Shown: positions 1 to 7,544 of the stretch, piece after piece
Position numbering within the stretch: the stretch's first letter is position 1
Layout: each line of letters begins with the position of its first letter
Assembly (NCBI GenBank): GCA_015523565.1
Contig: WAKA01000046.1
Location: forward strand, 1 to 49,819
DNA from: Candidatus Heimdallarchaeota archaeon
GTDB lineage: Archaea > Asgardarchaeota > Heimdallarchaeia > Heimdallarchaeales > Kariarchaeaceae
Direction of reading: 5' to 3'
Length of the DNA: 49,819 nt
Made by a program: the position numbers and the translations under genes
Notes under the pieces: generated by a model
Told to the model about the DNA's origin: nothing
Seen by the model: the letters and a program-made list of their open reading frames with translations, nothing else
Database searches by the model: none

Positions 1-432
1 GCATCGAGCTTAGGGGCGCTTGGTTTGGCATCGAGCTTAGGGGCGCTTGGTTTGGCATCGAGCTTAGGGGCGCTTGGTTTGGCATCGAGCTTAGGGGCGC
101 TTGGTTTGGCATCGAGCTTAGGGGCGCTTGGCTTGACATCGAGCTTAGGGGCGCTTGGCTTGACATCAAGCTTAGGGCTACTTGGCTTTGCATCAAGCTT
201 AGGGCTACTTGGCTTTGCATCAAGCTTAGGTGCGCTTGGCTTGACATCAAGCTTAGGGCTGCTTGGCTTTGCATCAAGCTTAGGGACGCTTGGCTTGGCA
301 TCAAACTTAGGTGCGCTTGGTTTTGCATCAAGCTTAGGGCTACTTGGCTTTGCATCGAGCTTAGGTGCGCTTGGTTTTGCATCGAGCTTAGGTGCGCTTG
401 GTTTTGCATTGAGCTTAGGGGTATTGGTCTTG
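1..432. repeat. 27-bp coding tandem repeat, 16 units
   Basis: Sixteen head-to-tail 27-bp units begin at 1, 28, 55 and so on to 406. The first four units at the window edge are identical, and divergence increases toward 432. On the minus strand each unit encodes approximately KPSAPKLDA, with substitutions such as A to S or V in the middle. The unit length is a multiple of three and the frame stays open, so this is protein repeat expansion rather than a noncoding array. The array continues past the window edge. Perfect copies next to older variants indicate recent unequal recombination or slippage. Confidence 0.95.
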
Positions 433-1037
433 GCTTCTAACTCTTTCGTGTCTTCATCTGAACTTTCACTTGTTTCATCACTTCCTTCTTTTTTATCTTC
501 ATGTTCCTTTTCTTCTGGTTTTTCAAAATCAGTCCATTCTTCCAGCGACGCCTCCTCTCCATATTCTTTATTTTCCCAATACAGTTGGCAAACCTTCAAT
601 GCCCTCATGAATGTAATATGTAATGGGTCTTCACTTTTTTGCACTGAATGTTCACTTAATGGTGTCTGTGATTCATCCCACGATAGAATTGCAGGAATAT
701 ATGTCAAGACTCTTTGTGCCTTTTTCTCATTTGCAACTTTAAGGAGGTTCACAATTCCTTGGTAATGTAATATCAACAAGTTTATGGGTGTATCTCTTTG
801 AAATATGCCAATATCTACTTGTCCATTAATCAAAATGTCTCCTTCCTGGACAATCCTCTTCAAGCTGTCAGGGTATCTGACATCGGCAATGTTGACCGAG
901 ATATTGTGATAAATTCCTTTCGGCCTGAATCCTCTTGGACTGCAAAGAATTAGTTTTTCGGGGTCTGCCTTATCGATAAGATACCTTACAACACTTGCGC
1001 CAACAAGGGAATCAACCCCAAAAATAACAAGTCTCAT
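1..1037 (-). CDS. Rossmann-like protein with acidic linker and 9-residue tandem repeat tail (C-terminus beyond window)
   Basis: The minus-strand frame is open from an ATG at 1037 to the window edge, so the stop codon lies outside. The N-terminus reads MRLVIFGVDSLVGASVVRYL, a strand-glycine-rich turn-helix like the nucleotide-binding start of NAD(P)-dependent epimerases and short-chain dehydrogenases. A segment with ILINGQVDIG and a later VLTYIPAILSW would fit the following strands. I see no clear YxxxK pair, so enzymatic activity is doubtful. After about residue 175 comes a very acidic, Ser-rich linker (EEKEHEDKKEGSDETSESSDEDTKE). At least 16 copies of a nonapeptide close to KPSAPKLDA follow. 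The start lies 16 bases after the HEAT-like gene's stop, so the two are probably co-transcribed. The repeat tail is basic and proline-rich, and may be an extended linker or a binding platform. The Rossmann assignment is moderate; the reading frame is secure. Confidence 0.8.
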   Translation of the reverse strand, partial: MRLVIFGVDSLVGASVVRYLIDKADPEKLILCSPRGFRPKGIYHNISVNIADVRYPDSLKRIVQEGDILINGQVDIGIFQRDTPINLLILHYQGIVNLLKVANEKKAQRVLTYIPAILSWDESQTPLSEHSVQKSEDPLHITFMRALKVCQLYWENKEYGEEASLEEWTDFEKPEEKEHEDKKEGSDETSESSDEDTKELEAKTNTPKLNAKPSAPKLDAKPSAPKLDAKPSSPKLDAKPSAPKFDAKPSVPKLDAKPSSPKLDVKPSAPKLDAKPSSPKLDAKPSSPKLDVKPSAPKLDVKPSAPKLDAKPSAPKLDAKPSAPKLDAKPSAPKLDAKPSAPKLD

Positions 1038-1053
1038 TTTAATCCGCTCAATT

Positions 1054-1335
1054 TTAACTTCCCACAAACAGGTCTCGGAGCACAATTCTTGCGGCTTTTC
1101 TTACAATTGCTTCTGGATCTTTTTCGGCCAATATCTTTATGAGTTTGATCCAGGCATGATCTGATTTTGCAAGATCTTGAAGTTTTGTAATCAACGTTGT
1201 CCTTACAACTAGGGATGGGTCTTTCGAAGCGGCAACAAAAATTTCTTTTGGTATCTCCTCTTTGCTGGACAAGTATAATACCCTGTCTTTTTCTGAAAGG
1301 AGAAACCAATCTGACATTGACGGATTGTTTGTCAT
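1054..1335 (-). CDS. small HEAT-repeat-like protein
   Basis: This 93-residue, mostly helical protein contains two paired-helix segments typical of HEAT/armadillo repeats: SKDPSLVVRTTLITKLQDLA and AEKDPEAIVRKAARIVLRDL. Both carry the D-P-x-x-x-V-R pattern that HEAT repeats use at the second-helix start. Such short proteins usually act as protein-protein adaptors; no catalytic residue is visible. An overlapping frame (1034-1309) is lower in quality and lacks the repeat pattern. The start is the ATG at 1335, divergent from larB across 130 bases. The repeat-tail gene follows downstream with a 16-base gap, suggesting an operon. The partner is unknown. Confidence 0.8.
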   Translation of the reverse strand: MTNNPSMSDWFLLSEKDRVLYLSSKEEIPKEIFVAASKDPSLVVRTTLITKLQDLAKSDHAWIKLIKILAEKDPEAIVRKAARIVLRDLFVGS

Positions 1336-1413
1336 AGTTATCCCTTACAACATACTTCTATGTTTTACAAATAAATAGTTTTGTGGTTTCCATCTTTGCT
1401 ATTGTTCTTAAAG

Positions 1414-1424
1414 CTTTTTAAAAG
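1414..1424 (+). promoter_or_regulatory. TATA-like box for larB
   Basis: CTTTTTAAAAG lies about 47 bases before the larB ATG in the larB/HEAT-gene divergent spacer. It would place transcription start about 20 bases upstream of the ATG. This is a sequence-only prediction. Confidence 0.35.
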
Positions 1425-1465
1425 ATATCTCTAGATTTAGATAATTGGTTGAGTAGTGACATTTA

Positions 1466-2197
1466 ATGGAAGACCAATTTGTCAACTATGATGAGGATCG
1501 GCAATCCCGAATAGGTGTTGCAGAGGCAATTTTTGCAGAAGGAAAGACATTGGAGGAATTTGCCATTGTTTTGGACAGTTTGGTACCTTTGATGAACGAT
1601 AAGACATTTTTGGTAACCCGGATGAATCGCGATCATTTCAATTATCTTTCAAACAAGGGCATCCCTGTAAGGATGTTGGACACGAATCAAAGAACTGCCA
1701 TTATTGGCTCTGGTCAAATGAGGATGCTTTATGATGCCCCGCAAGTTCTTATCATATCTGGGGGGACTTCTGATTTGTCTATTGTTGAGGAGACATCTAT
1801 TACCCTTTCATATCATGGTATACCTAGTATTCATGCAGTAGACATAGGCGTTGCCAATCTAGAGCGTTTGAAAATTGCACTGAAGAAACTGAATGAGCAT
1901 AGGTCTTCTTTAAAACTGGTTATTGCTGTGGCTGGCTTTGAGGGTGCATTGTTTTCAGTCATTAATTCAATTACCCGTCTTCCTGTTGTTGCAGTTCCAA
2001 GTCCTCAGGGTTATGGTCTTGGGGGACGGGGTGAGGCGGCAATGTTGAGTGCATTACAGTCCTGTAGTGCAGGTGTTGTTACAGTGAACATAGGCAATGG
2101 TTTTGGGGCGGCTTTGTTTGCAAGTAAATTATTGGGGCATCTTTCTTCATTGCAAAACGAATTTGGCTCTGTTTTCTCTGTCAATCCAGAATCTTGA
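1466..2197 (+). CDS. larB: LarB, nickel-pincer cofactor biosynthesis carboxylase/hydrolase
   Basis: LarB carboxylates and hydrolyses nicotinic acid adenine dinucleotide to pyridinium-3,5-biscarboxylic acid mononucleotide, the first step to the nickel-pincer nucleotide cofactor. The C-terminal half has the AIR-carboxylase (PurE-like) fold signatures: ISGGTSD at about 97-103, AGFEGALFSV at 156-165 and VAVPSPQGYG near 176-184. LQSCSAGVVTVNIGNGFGAA follows, with Cys200 where the family has its conserved, adduct-forming cysteine. The N-terminal part (AEAIFAEGKTLEE) matches the family's N-terminal domain. At 243 residues the length is normal. It converges on larC, with 17 bases of 3' overlap. LarE and a LarA-type racemase are not in the window. 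Confidence 0.92.
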   Translation: MEDQFVNYDEDRQSRIGVAEAIFAEGKTLEEFAIVLDSLVPLMNDKTFLVTRMNRDHFNYLSNKGIPVRMLDTNQRTAIIGSGQMRMLYDAPQVLIISGGTSDLSIVEETSITLSYHGIPSIHAVDIGVANLERLKIALKKLNEHRSSLKLVIAVAGFEGALFSVINSITRLPVVAVPSPQGYGLGGRGEAAMLSALQSCSAGVVTVNIGNGFGAALFASKLLGHLSSLQNEFGSVFSVNPES

Positions 2198-3341
2198 GGG
2201 TTCTCTGGATCATGAGTGGTGATTTGCCGAGTCGCTTGGCAAGTGAAAGCAAATCCTCAAATTCAATTTTGGAGCTGTATGGTCCCTTTTTCAATCGAAC
2301 AGAAAAGGTCTTGCCATCAATTTCGACTTTGATTTTCTTGATCTCTCTTTTTCCTAAATGCCTTGCAATTTCTTGGATGCGCACACCTAGTGATCCTGTC
2401 AATTTCATCAGATTTTCTGCCAAATCATTGGTTTTTGACAGTGGGGCAATTACTTGGATTTGCCATCCTGGTCGGTTTTTTTTGGTTGTGATTGGGATAT
2501 AGCTAACATCGATGGCACCAGAATTCAATAATTCCTCAATTGCATTTCCAAGGATTTCTCCTGATATGTCGTCAACATTGGTGACAAGCAATGCAATTTT
2601 TGCATTTGGTGAATCTGCTTTTCCAATTCGAATTCTGACTGCATTGATCCTTCCATCCAAACTTTTTGTTCCAAACCCAAAATTTGAGGATTCCCAGACA
2701 ATTGTTTCGGTTTTTGGGAATGCATTTTGAATTGCCCCGATCAATGCTGCTCCCGTTGGTGTCAATAGTTCTCCCCTTCCTTGTGCAATGGTGGGCAATT
2801 TGGTCTTTTCTAGAATTCCTTCTGTAACTGGAGGCGGTACTGGCAAGACACCATGGGATGTCTTGACTGTTCCTGTACCGACATTTACAGGTGAGATTTG
2901 AATAAATTCTGGATTGATGGTCTCAATAAGGAAGCATGTTACAAAGATATCAAAAATTGTATCAAAAGACCCCAACTCATGCAAATGGATGTCCTTTTTA
3001 CCGTGAACCTCTTGTTCTGTTTCCTTTATCAGCTTCCACGCCTCTTTCAATATTTTTTCATTCTTCAACCATTCCGCCAATTTTGCAAAATACATTTCAA
3101 GTTGATTTATTGTCAGTTTCATTTTTGGTTCTAGTTTTACAAGTCTAGATCCCTTGAAGCCATTCATCATGACATTTGAAATTTCAAAATCAAAATCCTT
3201 GGTAATTTCAGTTGACAAGATTTTTCGGATCTTGTTTTCTATTTCGGGGTCTATTTTCTTTGCCAATGGAAGAAGGGCTGATACGAGCATATCTCCCGCG
3301 GCACCACTTACAGAGGGGTCAATGCCCAAAACTGTAGACAT
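2181..3341 (-). CDS. larC: LarC, nickel insertion protein of the nickel-pincer cofactor
   Basis: LarC inserts nickel into pyridinium-3,5-bisthiocarboxylic acid mononucleotide in a CTP-dependent reaction, the last step of nickel-pincer cofactor synthesis. The 386-residue protein starts with GIDPSVSGAAGDM (6-18). It has HLHELGSFDTIFDI at 119-132 and TSHGVLPVPPP at 161-171, all characteristic of the family (formerly DUF111). The C-terminal domain (about 250-386) has the TNVDDISGE motif and a conserved end. It is one continuous frame; in Lactobacillus plantarum LarC is made from two frames by programmed frameshifting. The gene lies 31 bases downstream of eutA on the same strand, so it may be in the GTPase-eutA-larC transcription unit. 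Its 3' end overlaps that of larB. Confidence 0.92.
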   Translation of the reverse strand: MSTVLGIDPSVSGAAGDMLVSALLPLAKKIDPEIENKIRKILSTEITKDFDFEISNVMMNGFKGSRLVKLEPKMKLTINQLEMYFAKLAEWLKNEKILKEAWKLIKETEQEVHGKKDIHLHELGSFDTIFDIFVTCFLIETINPEFIQISPVNVGTGTVKTSHGVLPVPPPVTEGILEKTKLPTIAQGRGELLTPTGAALIGAIQNAFPKTETIVWESSNFGFGTKSLDGRINAVRIRIGKADSPNAKIALLVTNVDDISGEILGNAIEELLNSGAIDVSYIPITTKKNRPGWQIQVIAPLSKTNDLAENLMKLTGSLGVRIQEIARHLGKREIKKIKVEIDGKTFSVRLKKGPYSSKIEFEDLLSLAKRLGKSPLMIQRTLKILD

Positions 3342-3372
3342 AATTTTCCCTGAGTGTTTACATTAATGTGTT

Positions 3373-4812
3373 TTATGACTCTATTCCCGAAAAAATCAAT
3401 GATTTGACCGTCACGGGGATTACTTGGCCATTTACCAAGGGTGCACCTATGTCAATCCAGTCTCCATCCTTAACCTCGATCTCATCAATGCTTGCAAGAT
3501 TGTCTTTGATGGATGTTTCCCTTCTGATGACATTTCCAATTGAGTTTCCTATATCTCCTTTGAATATGAGGATGATTGGGGTATTGTTTGCAATGCTGTT
3601 TGGCAGAGCTCTTTCAATTCCCTTTGCAAATGTCTTGAGTTTTTGATATGCTGATCTTACAGGGTCTTCAAAATAAAGTGCGAAGATTTCATCTCCTTCG
3701 TTTATGTCAAATTTGTTCAAGGCATGCTTTACTTGTTTTTCCAAGTATTCTTCTGTCAACTTATTTCTTTCGACGTCAACCTCAATGACGGGAATGTTCC
3801 TTAATGGGAATTCAAGGCTGTCATCGTCCAAAAAGCAAGTTGATCCGGAAACTTGTAATGTATAGGAACCTGCTCCAATCACGGTGGCTCTTATCTTGTT
3901 TTCAGGTTCTATGACGGGTGCGTTAAACTTTTCAAATTTATCCTTGATGGATTTTGCCAATAGTTTCCCTATGTCGCAATAGTTGTCCCTATTTGGATCA
4001 TCATAAATCCATTCCGCTACTCCTCCTGAAAACACAATTTTATCTATTTTCACATTGGGTCTGTTATCTGTCATCACCAGTTCCTGCATTAAGTGATTTT
4101 TTCTTTGGTTGATGAAATCAATAAGGCATTCTGCAAATGTTTCCGCAATTTGTCCTTTTTGCTTTTCTGTGATTTGATCCCCGATTTGAAAGTTCAACCC
4201 CAATGAGTTTATCACCTTTCTTGCAGGCTCATCTATCCTTGTAATTATATTCTCACTGTCAAATGCCAGCAATCTTCCCCCTACAGATATGCATGCAGTT
4301 CCTATTATTTTTCCATTACTTGTGATGGCGATATTTGATGTTCCTCCTCCAATGTCACAAGACAGGATTGTTTTCCCTTCCACTTCTGATCGACTGACCG
4401 CCCCTGCTCCAAATGCGGCAATAACCGATTCAAAATTTGGTCCTGCTGTGGCGGCAACGAATTTCCCTGCGTCTTCAGAAATGCTATTCACAATTTCTGC
4501 GGCATTCTCTTTTTTCGCAGTTTCACCAGTGACAATTACAACACCAGATTGAACTTCCTCTTTTTTTATTCCTGCCTTGTTATATTGCTCTTTAATAAAT
4601 TCCTTCAATTTTTTCATGTCGATTGTTTTTGGATCAATTAGTGGTGTATCAATTATCTTTGATTTATAGATTATTCGTCTTTCAACAATTTCGTATCTAT
4701 GGGAATATGATTGCAGATTTTTTGCCAATATCAATTTGCTGAACACGAGATGGCTTGTCGATGACCCAATATCTATTCCTACACTTAACAGAGTTATTCT
4801 GTCTTTATTCAT
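3373..4812 (-). CDS. eutA: EutA-like ethanolamine ammonia-lyase reactivating factor
   Basis: EutA is an actin/Hsp70-type ATPase that reactivates adenosylcobalamin-dependent ethanolamine ammonia-lyase by swapping damaged for intact cofactor. The 479-residue protein closely follows the family. LLSVGIDIGSSTSHLVFS (8-25) is the phosphate-1 loop. TGETAKKEN lies at 95-103, AGPNFESVIAAFGAGA at 123-138, CDIGGGTSNIAI (phosphate-2) at 152-163 and GTACISVGGRLL at 171-182. Length matches bacterial EutA (about 470). No eutB or eutC, microcompartment gene or B12 gene lies nearby, so the client enzyme is elsewhere or different. It sits 48 bases after the GTPase gene and 31 before larC. Acquisition from bacteria is plausible but not shown here. 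Confidence 0.88.
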   Translation of the reverse strand: MNKDRITLLSVGIDIGSSTSHLVFSKLILAKNLQSYSHRYEIVERRIIYKSKIIDTPLIDPKTIDMKKLKEFIKEQYNKAGIKKEEVQSGVVIVTGETAKKENAAEIVNSISEDAGKFVAATAGPNFESVIAAFGAGAVSRSEVEGKTILSCDIGGGTSNIAITSNGKIIGTACISVGGRLLAFDSENIITRIDEPARKVINSLGLNFQIGDQITEKQKGQIAETFAECLIDFINQRKNHLMQELVMTDNRPNVKIDKIVFSGGVAEWIYDDPNRDNYCDIGKLLAKSIKDKFEKFNAPVIEPENKIRATVIGAGSYTLQVSGSTCFLDDDSLEFPLRNIPVIEVDVERNKLTEEYLEKQVKHALNKFDINEGDEIFALYFEDPVRSAYQKLKTFAKGIERALPNSIANNTPIILIFKGDIGNSIGNVIRRETSIKDNLASIDEIEVKDGDWIDIGAPLVNGQVIPVTVKSLIFSGIES

Positions 4813-4860
4813 GATTTCTTGAATGAATTTGTGCTAATAAGTATCACACAATGGGTAAAT

Positions 4861-5571
4861 TCATTGGTCGGTTTCTTTATTGTTTTCTTCAATAGGATGT
4901 TCTTCTTCCAATTCTTCTATTGATCGGGGGGGATGATCCAATACCCCAAGCCATGATAAAATTGAAGCGGCCATGAAATGGAACGCCTTGTCAACATTCA
5001 ATCCTGTTTTGGCAGATGTACTAAGATATATGATATGGAAACGTTCATCAGCATATTCTTCATTGAGTTTCTTGACCAGTTCCTCCACTTTTTCATCAGG
5101 AACAACTGTACTTGGATCTGCATTTTCCACGAGGTCTGCCTTGTTTCCAAGGATGATTATAGGCACTTTTCCCCTTGAACTATGTTTCTTGAGTTCATTA
5201 AGCCAATTCGTTATGTTTTCAAAAGATGTGGGTCTTGTTCGGTCAAATACCAGGAGACCACCGAAACACCCCTTGTAATACATGGACCTAACACTATTGA
5301 AGGTACTTTGTCCTGCCAAATCCCATATTTGATAGGTTATATTATAATTTGTTCCATTGAAGTTGTAACTGACATCTTTAGCGGCAAAATCTGCCCCGAT
5401 TGTCATGATATGCTCTTCCGTGAACCCCATTCCCAAATAATTTCGTCTTAAACTAGTTTTGCCGACTGCCCCGTCCCCCATTAGGACTAGTTTGATGAAA
5501 TAGTTTTCAGAGCCGTCTTGAGTCTTTTTCACGACCTTGTCCATTTTGGGCTTTTTCTTTTTCCAAAACAT
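4861..5571 (-). CDS. Ras/Rab-like small GTPase
   Basis: A GTP-binding switch protein of the Ras superfamily, with all five G motifs: G1 GDGAVGKTS (about 32-40), G2 Thr in MTIGADF (about 57), G3 WDLAGQ (83-88), G4 NKAD (143-146) and G5 TSAK (185-188). The Gln after WDLAG, needed for GTP hydrolysis, is present. The MTIGADF and WDLAGQ forms are Rab-like. There is no C-terminal cysteine, so lipid attachment by prenylation is unlikely. A basic N-terminal extension (KKKKPK) might contact acidic membranes or partners, and the C-terminal tail is acidic. ATG at 5571 is preferred over TTG at 5580 because a TATA-like box lies about 29 bases upstream. It follows the zinc-ribbon/KPSE gene by 55 bases. Confidence 0.93.
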   Translation of the reverse strand: MFWKKKKPKMDKVVKKTQDGSENYFIKLVLMGDGAVGKTSLRRNYLGMGFTEEHIMTIGADFAAKDVSYNFNGTNYNITYQIWDLAGQSTFNSVRSMYYKGCFGGLLVFDRTRPTSFENITNWLNELKKHSSRGKVPIIILGNKADLVENADPSTVVPDEKVEELVKKLNEEYADERFHIIYLSTSAKTGLNVDKAFHFMAASILSWLGVLDHPPRSIEELEEEHPIEENNKETDQ

Positions 5572-5593
5572 TCTTAACAAATGATTGTAAACT

Positions 5594-5607
5594 TTAATAA
5601 TATAAAA
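5594..5607 (-). promoter_or_regulatory. TATA-like box for the small GTPase gene
   Basis: On the minus strand TTTTATATTATTAA is centred about 29 bases before the ATG at 5571. This spacing fits a leaderless or nearly leaderless transcript and gives the GTPase its own promoter apart from the gene upstream. Confidence 0.45.
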
Positions 5608-5626
5608 AATTAGCTTAAGTTCAACG

Positions 5627-6289
5627 TTATTCCATTAATCTTTCTAAAAGTCCTACTACTTCTTCCAATGTCTCTCTAACTCTTCTTTTATACTCATCAG
5701 GATCATCGTTATGTTTTTCTTGTTGCCCTAAATCATGTTCTTTTGGCTTTGGTACCTGCAAGACGCTAGACCTTTGCATACGGCTGGAATGACTGAGTTC
5801 TTTGTTTTTCGACGCGATTACTTCAGATGGCTTGAGAACTGATTCTGACTGAATGCTTGTTTGTTCCTTGAATTTTTCCGAAGGCTTTACCAGTTTTTCA
5901 CCATCACTGGGTTCTTTACGTGACATCACTGTTTTTACCACTTCTGATGGTCTAGTCAATGGTTCTGGTTTGGTCTCACTTTTTTGTTGCAATTTAGCTA
6001 ATCTTTCAGACGGTCTAACTAATCTTTCCTCATCACTTGAGGTTGTTTCCCTTTGACTTTCTACCTTCAGTCGTTCTGATGGCTTAACCACATGTTCTTC
6101 CTCAAATGGGGTTGTATCAGCTTCATTCTTTTTGGATAGAATTTCACTTGGTTTAACCAATGTTTCAGTCTCATTGTTAACTACAAACCCCTTATCTAAT
6201 GCTTCTTCTTCAGTCAAGCCACATTCGGGACATGGAAACCTTACGAAATATGAATGACACCTTGGGCACAGTATTTTGTATCCCTCAAT
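5627..6289 (-). CDS. zinc-ribbon protein with repeated KPSE motifs; start uncertain
   Basis: From the TTG at 6217 this frame encodes 196 residues. They hold repeats of a short motif close to L-V-K-P-S-E (LVKPSEIL, VVKPSERL, LVRPSERL, LTRPSEVV, LVKPSEKF, VLKPSEVI), spaced about 22-26 residues apart by charged, low-complexity linkers. The end is a predicted amphipathic helix (RRVRETLEEVVGLLERLME). The frame stays open upstream to a TAA at 6290-6292 and there encodes a zinc ribbon, CPRC-x7-CPEC. No ATG, GTG or TTG precedes it in frame. Either initiation is at AUU or AUA, or one base is missing in the AAAA run near 6273-6277. One extra A would join TTG at 6288 to the ribbon as M-R-D-T-K-I-L-C-P-R-C. 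Function unknown; the position before the GTPase suggests an adaptor or scaffold. Confidence 0.7.
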   Translation of the reverse strand: MEGYKILCPRCHSYFVRFPCPECGLTEEEALDKGFVVNNETETLVKPSEILSKKNEADTTPFEEEHVVKPSERLKVESQRETTSSDEERLVRPSERLAKLQQKSETKPEPLTRPSEVVKTVMSRKEPSDGEKLVKPSEKFKEQTSIQSESVLKPSEVIASKNKELSHSSRMQRSSVLQVPKPKEHDLGQQEKHNDDPDEYKRRVRETLEEVVGLLERLME

Positions 6290-6351
6290 TTAAACTTCTT
6301 CCAATTTCTTTAACTATTTCGGTCAGTTATTGAATCAAATGCATTTATTGT

Positions 6352-7125
6352 CTAAATGGCGTAGAATCTCCTTGTAAGCTGAAATGTTTTTTTTGCTAGT
6401 TCTTCAAGCTCTACTTCGAAATCTTGAGCCAATCGTTTGGCAGATACTGGAATATTTTTTGGTTCATTTCTGGGATCATTATCAAAAGGACTACAGAATG
6501 GCGAATCTGTTTCTAGCATGATATTGTCAATACCAAATCGTTTTGCGGTTTTCCTTCTTTTTTTCCGCCGTGTCAAGTTAGTGGGAATTGTTGCAATGTA
6601 TCCCAAGTCTACCGCTTTCTTTGCTTCGTCGGCTGTGCCATCAAATGAATGAAGCAATACTGGTACTTCTGCATGGGTGGCAAGGACATCAATGGTGTCA
6701 TTTTCTGCCTTACGGCAATGAATTACAAGTGGTAAATTTATCGAGTTTGCTACTGCTATAATGTGCTCAAAATATTTTTTTTGCAAATTTCGTTCCTTTT
6801 CTTCTTTAACCCAATAATAGTCCAACCCAACCTCACCAATGGCAACAATCCTATTGCCATACGGGCTGTCCAATTGCTTGGATAAAAGGTCATGAAAATC
6901 AATGTTCCTATATTTTGGAACTTCTGTCGGTTGCATGCCTATTGTTGTGTAAATTTCATTGTGCATGGCTGATTTTCTGACTTGGTCATAGTTTCTTGGG
7001 TCAGATGCACAAGAAACAATTAATTTTACATTCTCATTCCTCGCCCTGTTCAATACTGTGGGTATTTCACTGTCAGGAAACCAAGGCTCATGTAAATGAC
7101 AGTGCGCATCTGCAAAAGTCACCAT
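6352..7125 (-). CDS. tatD: TatD-family metal-dependent hydrolase/DNase
   Basis: TatD proteins are TIM-barrel phosphohydrolases with a two-metal site, acting as 3'-5' exonucleases on DNA or RNA in the cytoplasm. The sequence shows DAHCHLH at the N-terminus (first metal site), IGEVGLDYYW (Glu ligand), VIHCRKAE (His), VLLHSFDG (His) and MLETDSPFCSP (final Asp with substrate residues). The 257-residue length from ATG 7125 is normal. I chose ATG 7125 over 7149 because AAGGGGA lies just before it and the protein then starts directly with the first barrel strand. It is divergent from the small gene at 7233. Confidence 0.9.
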   Translation of the reverse strand: MVTFADAHCHLHEPWFPDSEIPTVLNRARNENVKLIVSCASDPRNYDQVRKSAMHNEIYTTIGMQPTEVPKYRNIDFHDLLSKQLDSPYGNRIVAIGEVGLDYYWVKEEKERNLQKKYFEHIIAVANSINLPLVIHCRKAENDTIDVLATHAEVPVLLHSFDGTADEAKKAVDLGYIATIPTNLTRRKKRRKTAKRFGIDNIMLETDSPFCSPFDNDPRNEPKNIPVSAKRLAQDFEVELEELAKKTFQLTRRFYAI

Positions 7126-7232
7126 TGATTCCCCTTGGTTCAAAACCATATTTCATGGTTGGGGAAGATGCAACAAAAATATCGGTATTTTTCACCTTTA
7201 AACTTTTATTTGATAAAAACAAATCTAAGAAT

Positions 7233-7532
7233 ATGCCTACTGTTCTAAAATTTATAGACGGAGAATTTGTCGAATCAGAGTCAAATGATTATGATGCAAA
7301 ATTGGAATTGATCCCTGATGGGCACAATGGCTTTGCAAAACTGTACTTTTCGGATGGGGCCAGCTTAATAACAAGGAGAACTGCAACACGCCAAGCACAC
7401 AGTATCTGTGCTACAGGTTTTGTGCTCAAGAATGGCGTAAGGGTTGGTCGAGGATATGAACTGGAGATCCTTGATGATGATGACGTACATGATGCCCTAA
7501 GAAAAGAGGCTCATAAATACAACAAATCTTAA
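7233..7532 (+). CDS. small protein of unknown function
   Basis: This is a 99-residue protein from the ATG at 7233. The same frame can be extended to 6996, but that extension would run antisense through tatD and looks artificial. The sequence is mostly strand-forming at first (MPTVLKFIDGEFVES, AKLYFSDGASL). A conserved-looking central stretch follows, ITRRTATRQAHSICATGFVL then NGVRVGRGYELEIL, ending in an acidic, helical tail. It has one cysteine and no transmembrane segment. A T/A-rich stretch near 7195-7215 could hold a TATA box. I do not recognise the family. The compact Arg-rich motif suggests nucleic-acid or nucleotide binding, but that is speculation. It ends 12 bases from the convergent regulator gene. 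Confidence 0.7.
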   Translation: MPTVLKFIDGEFVESESNDYDAKLELIPDGHNGFAKLYFSDGASLITRRTATRQAHSICATGFVLKNGVRVGRGYELEILDDDDVHDALRKEAHKYNKS

Positions 7533-7544
7533 GATTCCTTCTTG

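Noticed and set aside
1..432. Regular repeat array considered as CRISPR
   Set aside because: Units are contiguous with no spacers, 27 bases long, and keep an open coding frame; no cas gene is near.
25..765. Long plus-strand frame with SSLGALGLA-type repeats
   Set aside because: It mirrors the minus-strand repeat gene. The opposite frame continues into a well-formed Rossmann-like N-terminus with an ATG, whereas this frame ends in random sequence.
1034..1309. Alternative minus-strand frame overlapping the HEAT-like gene
   Set aside because: Arg/Lys/Cys-rich composition without repeat pattern; the 1054-1335 frame has a clear HEAT signature.
6996..7232. N-terminal extension of the small gene at 7233
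   Set aside because: It runs antisense through tatD, has no family character, and a normal ATG exists at 7233.
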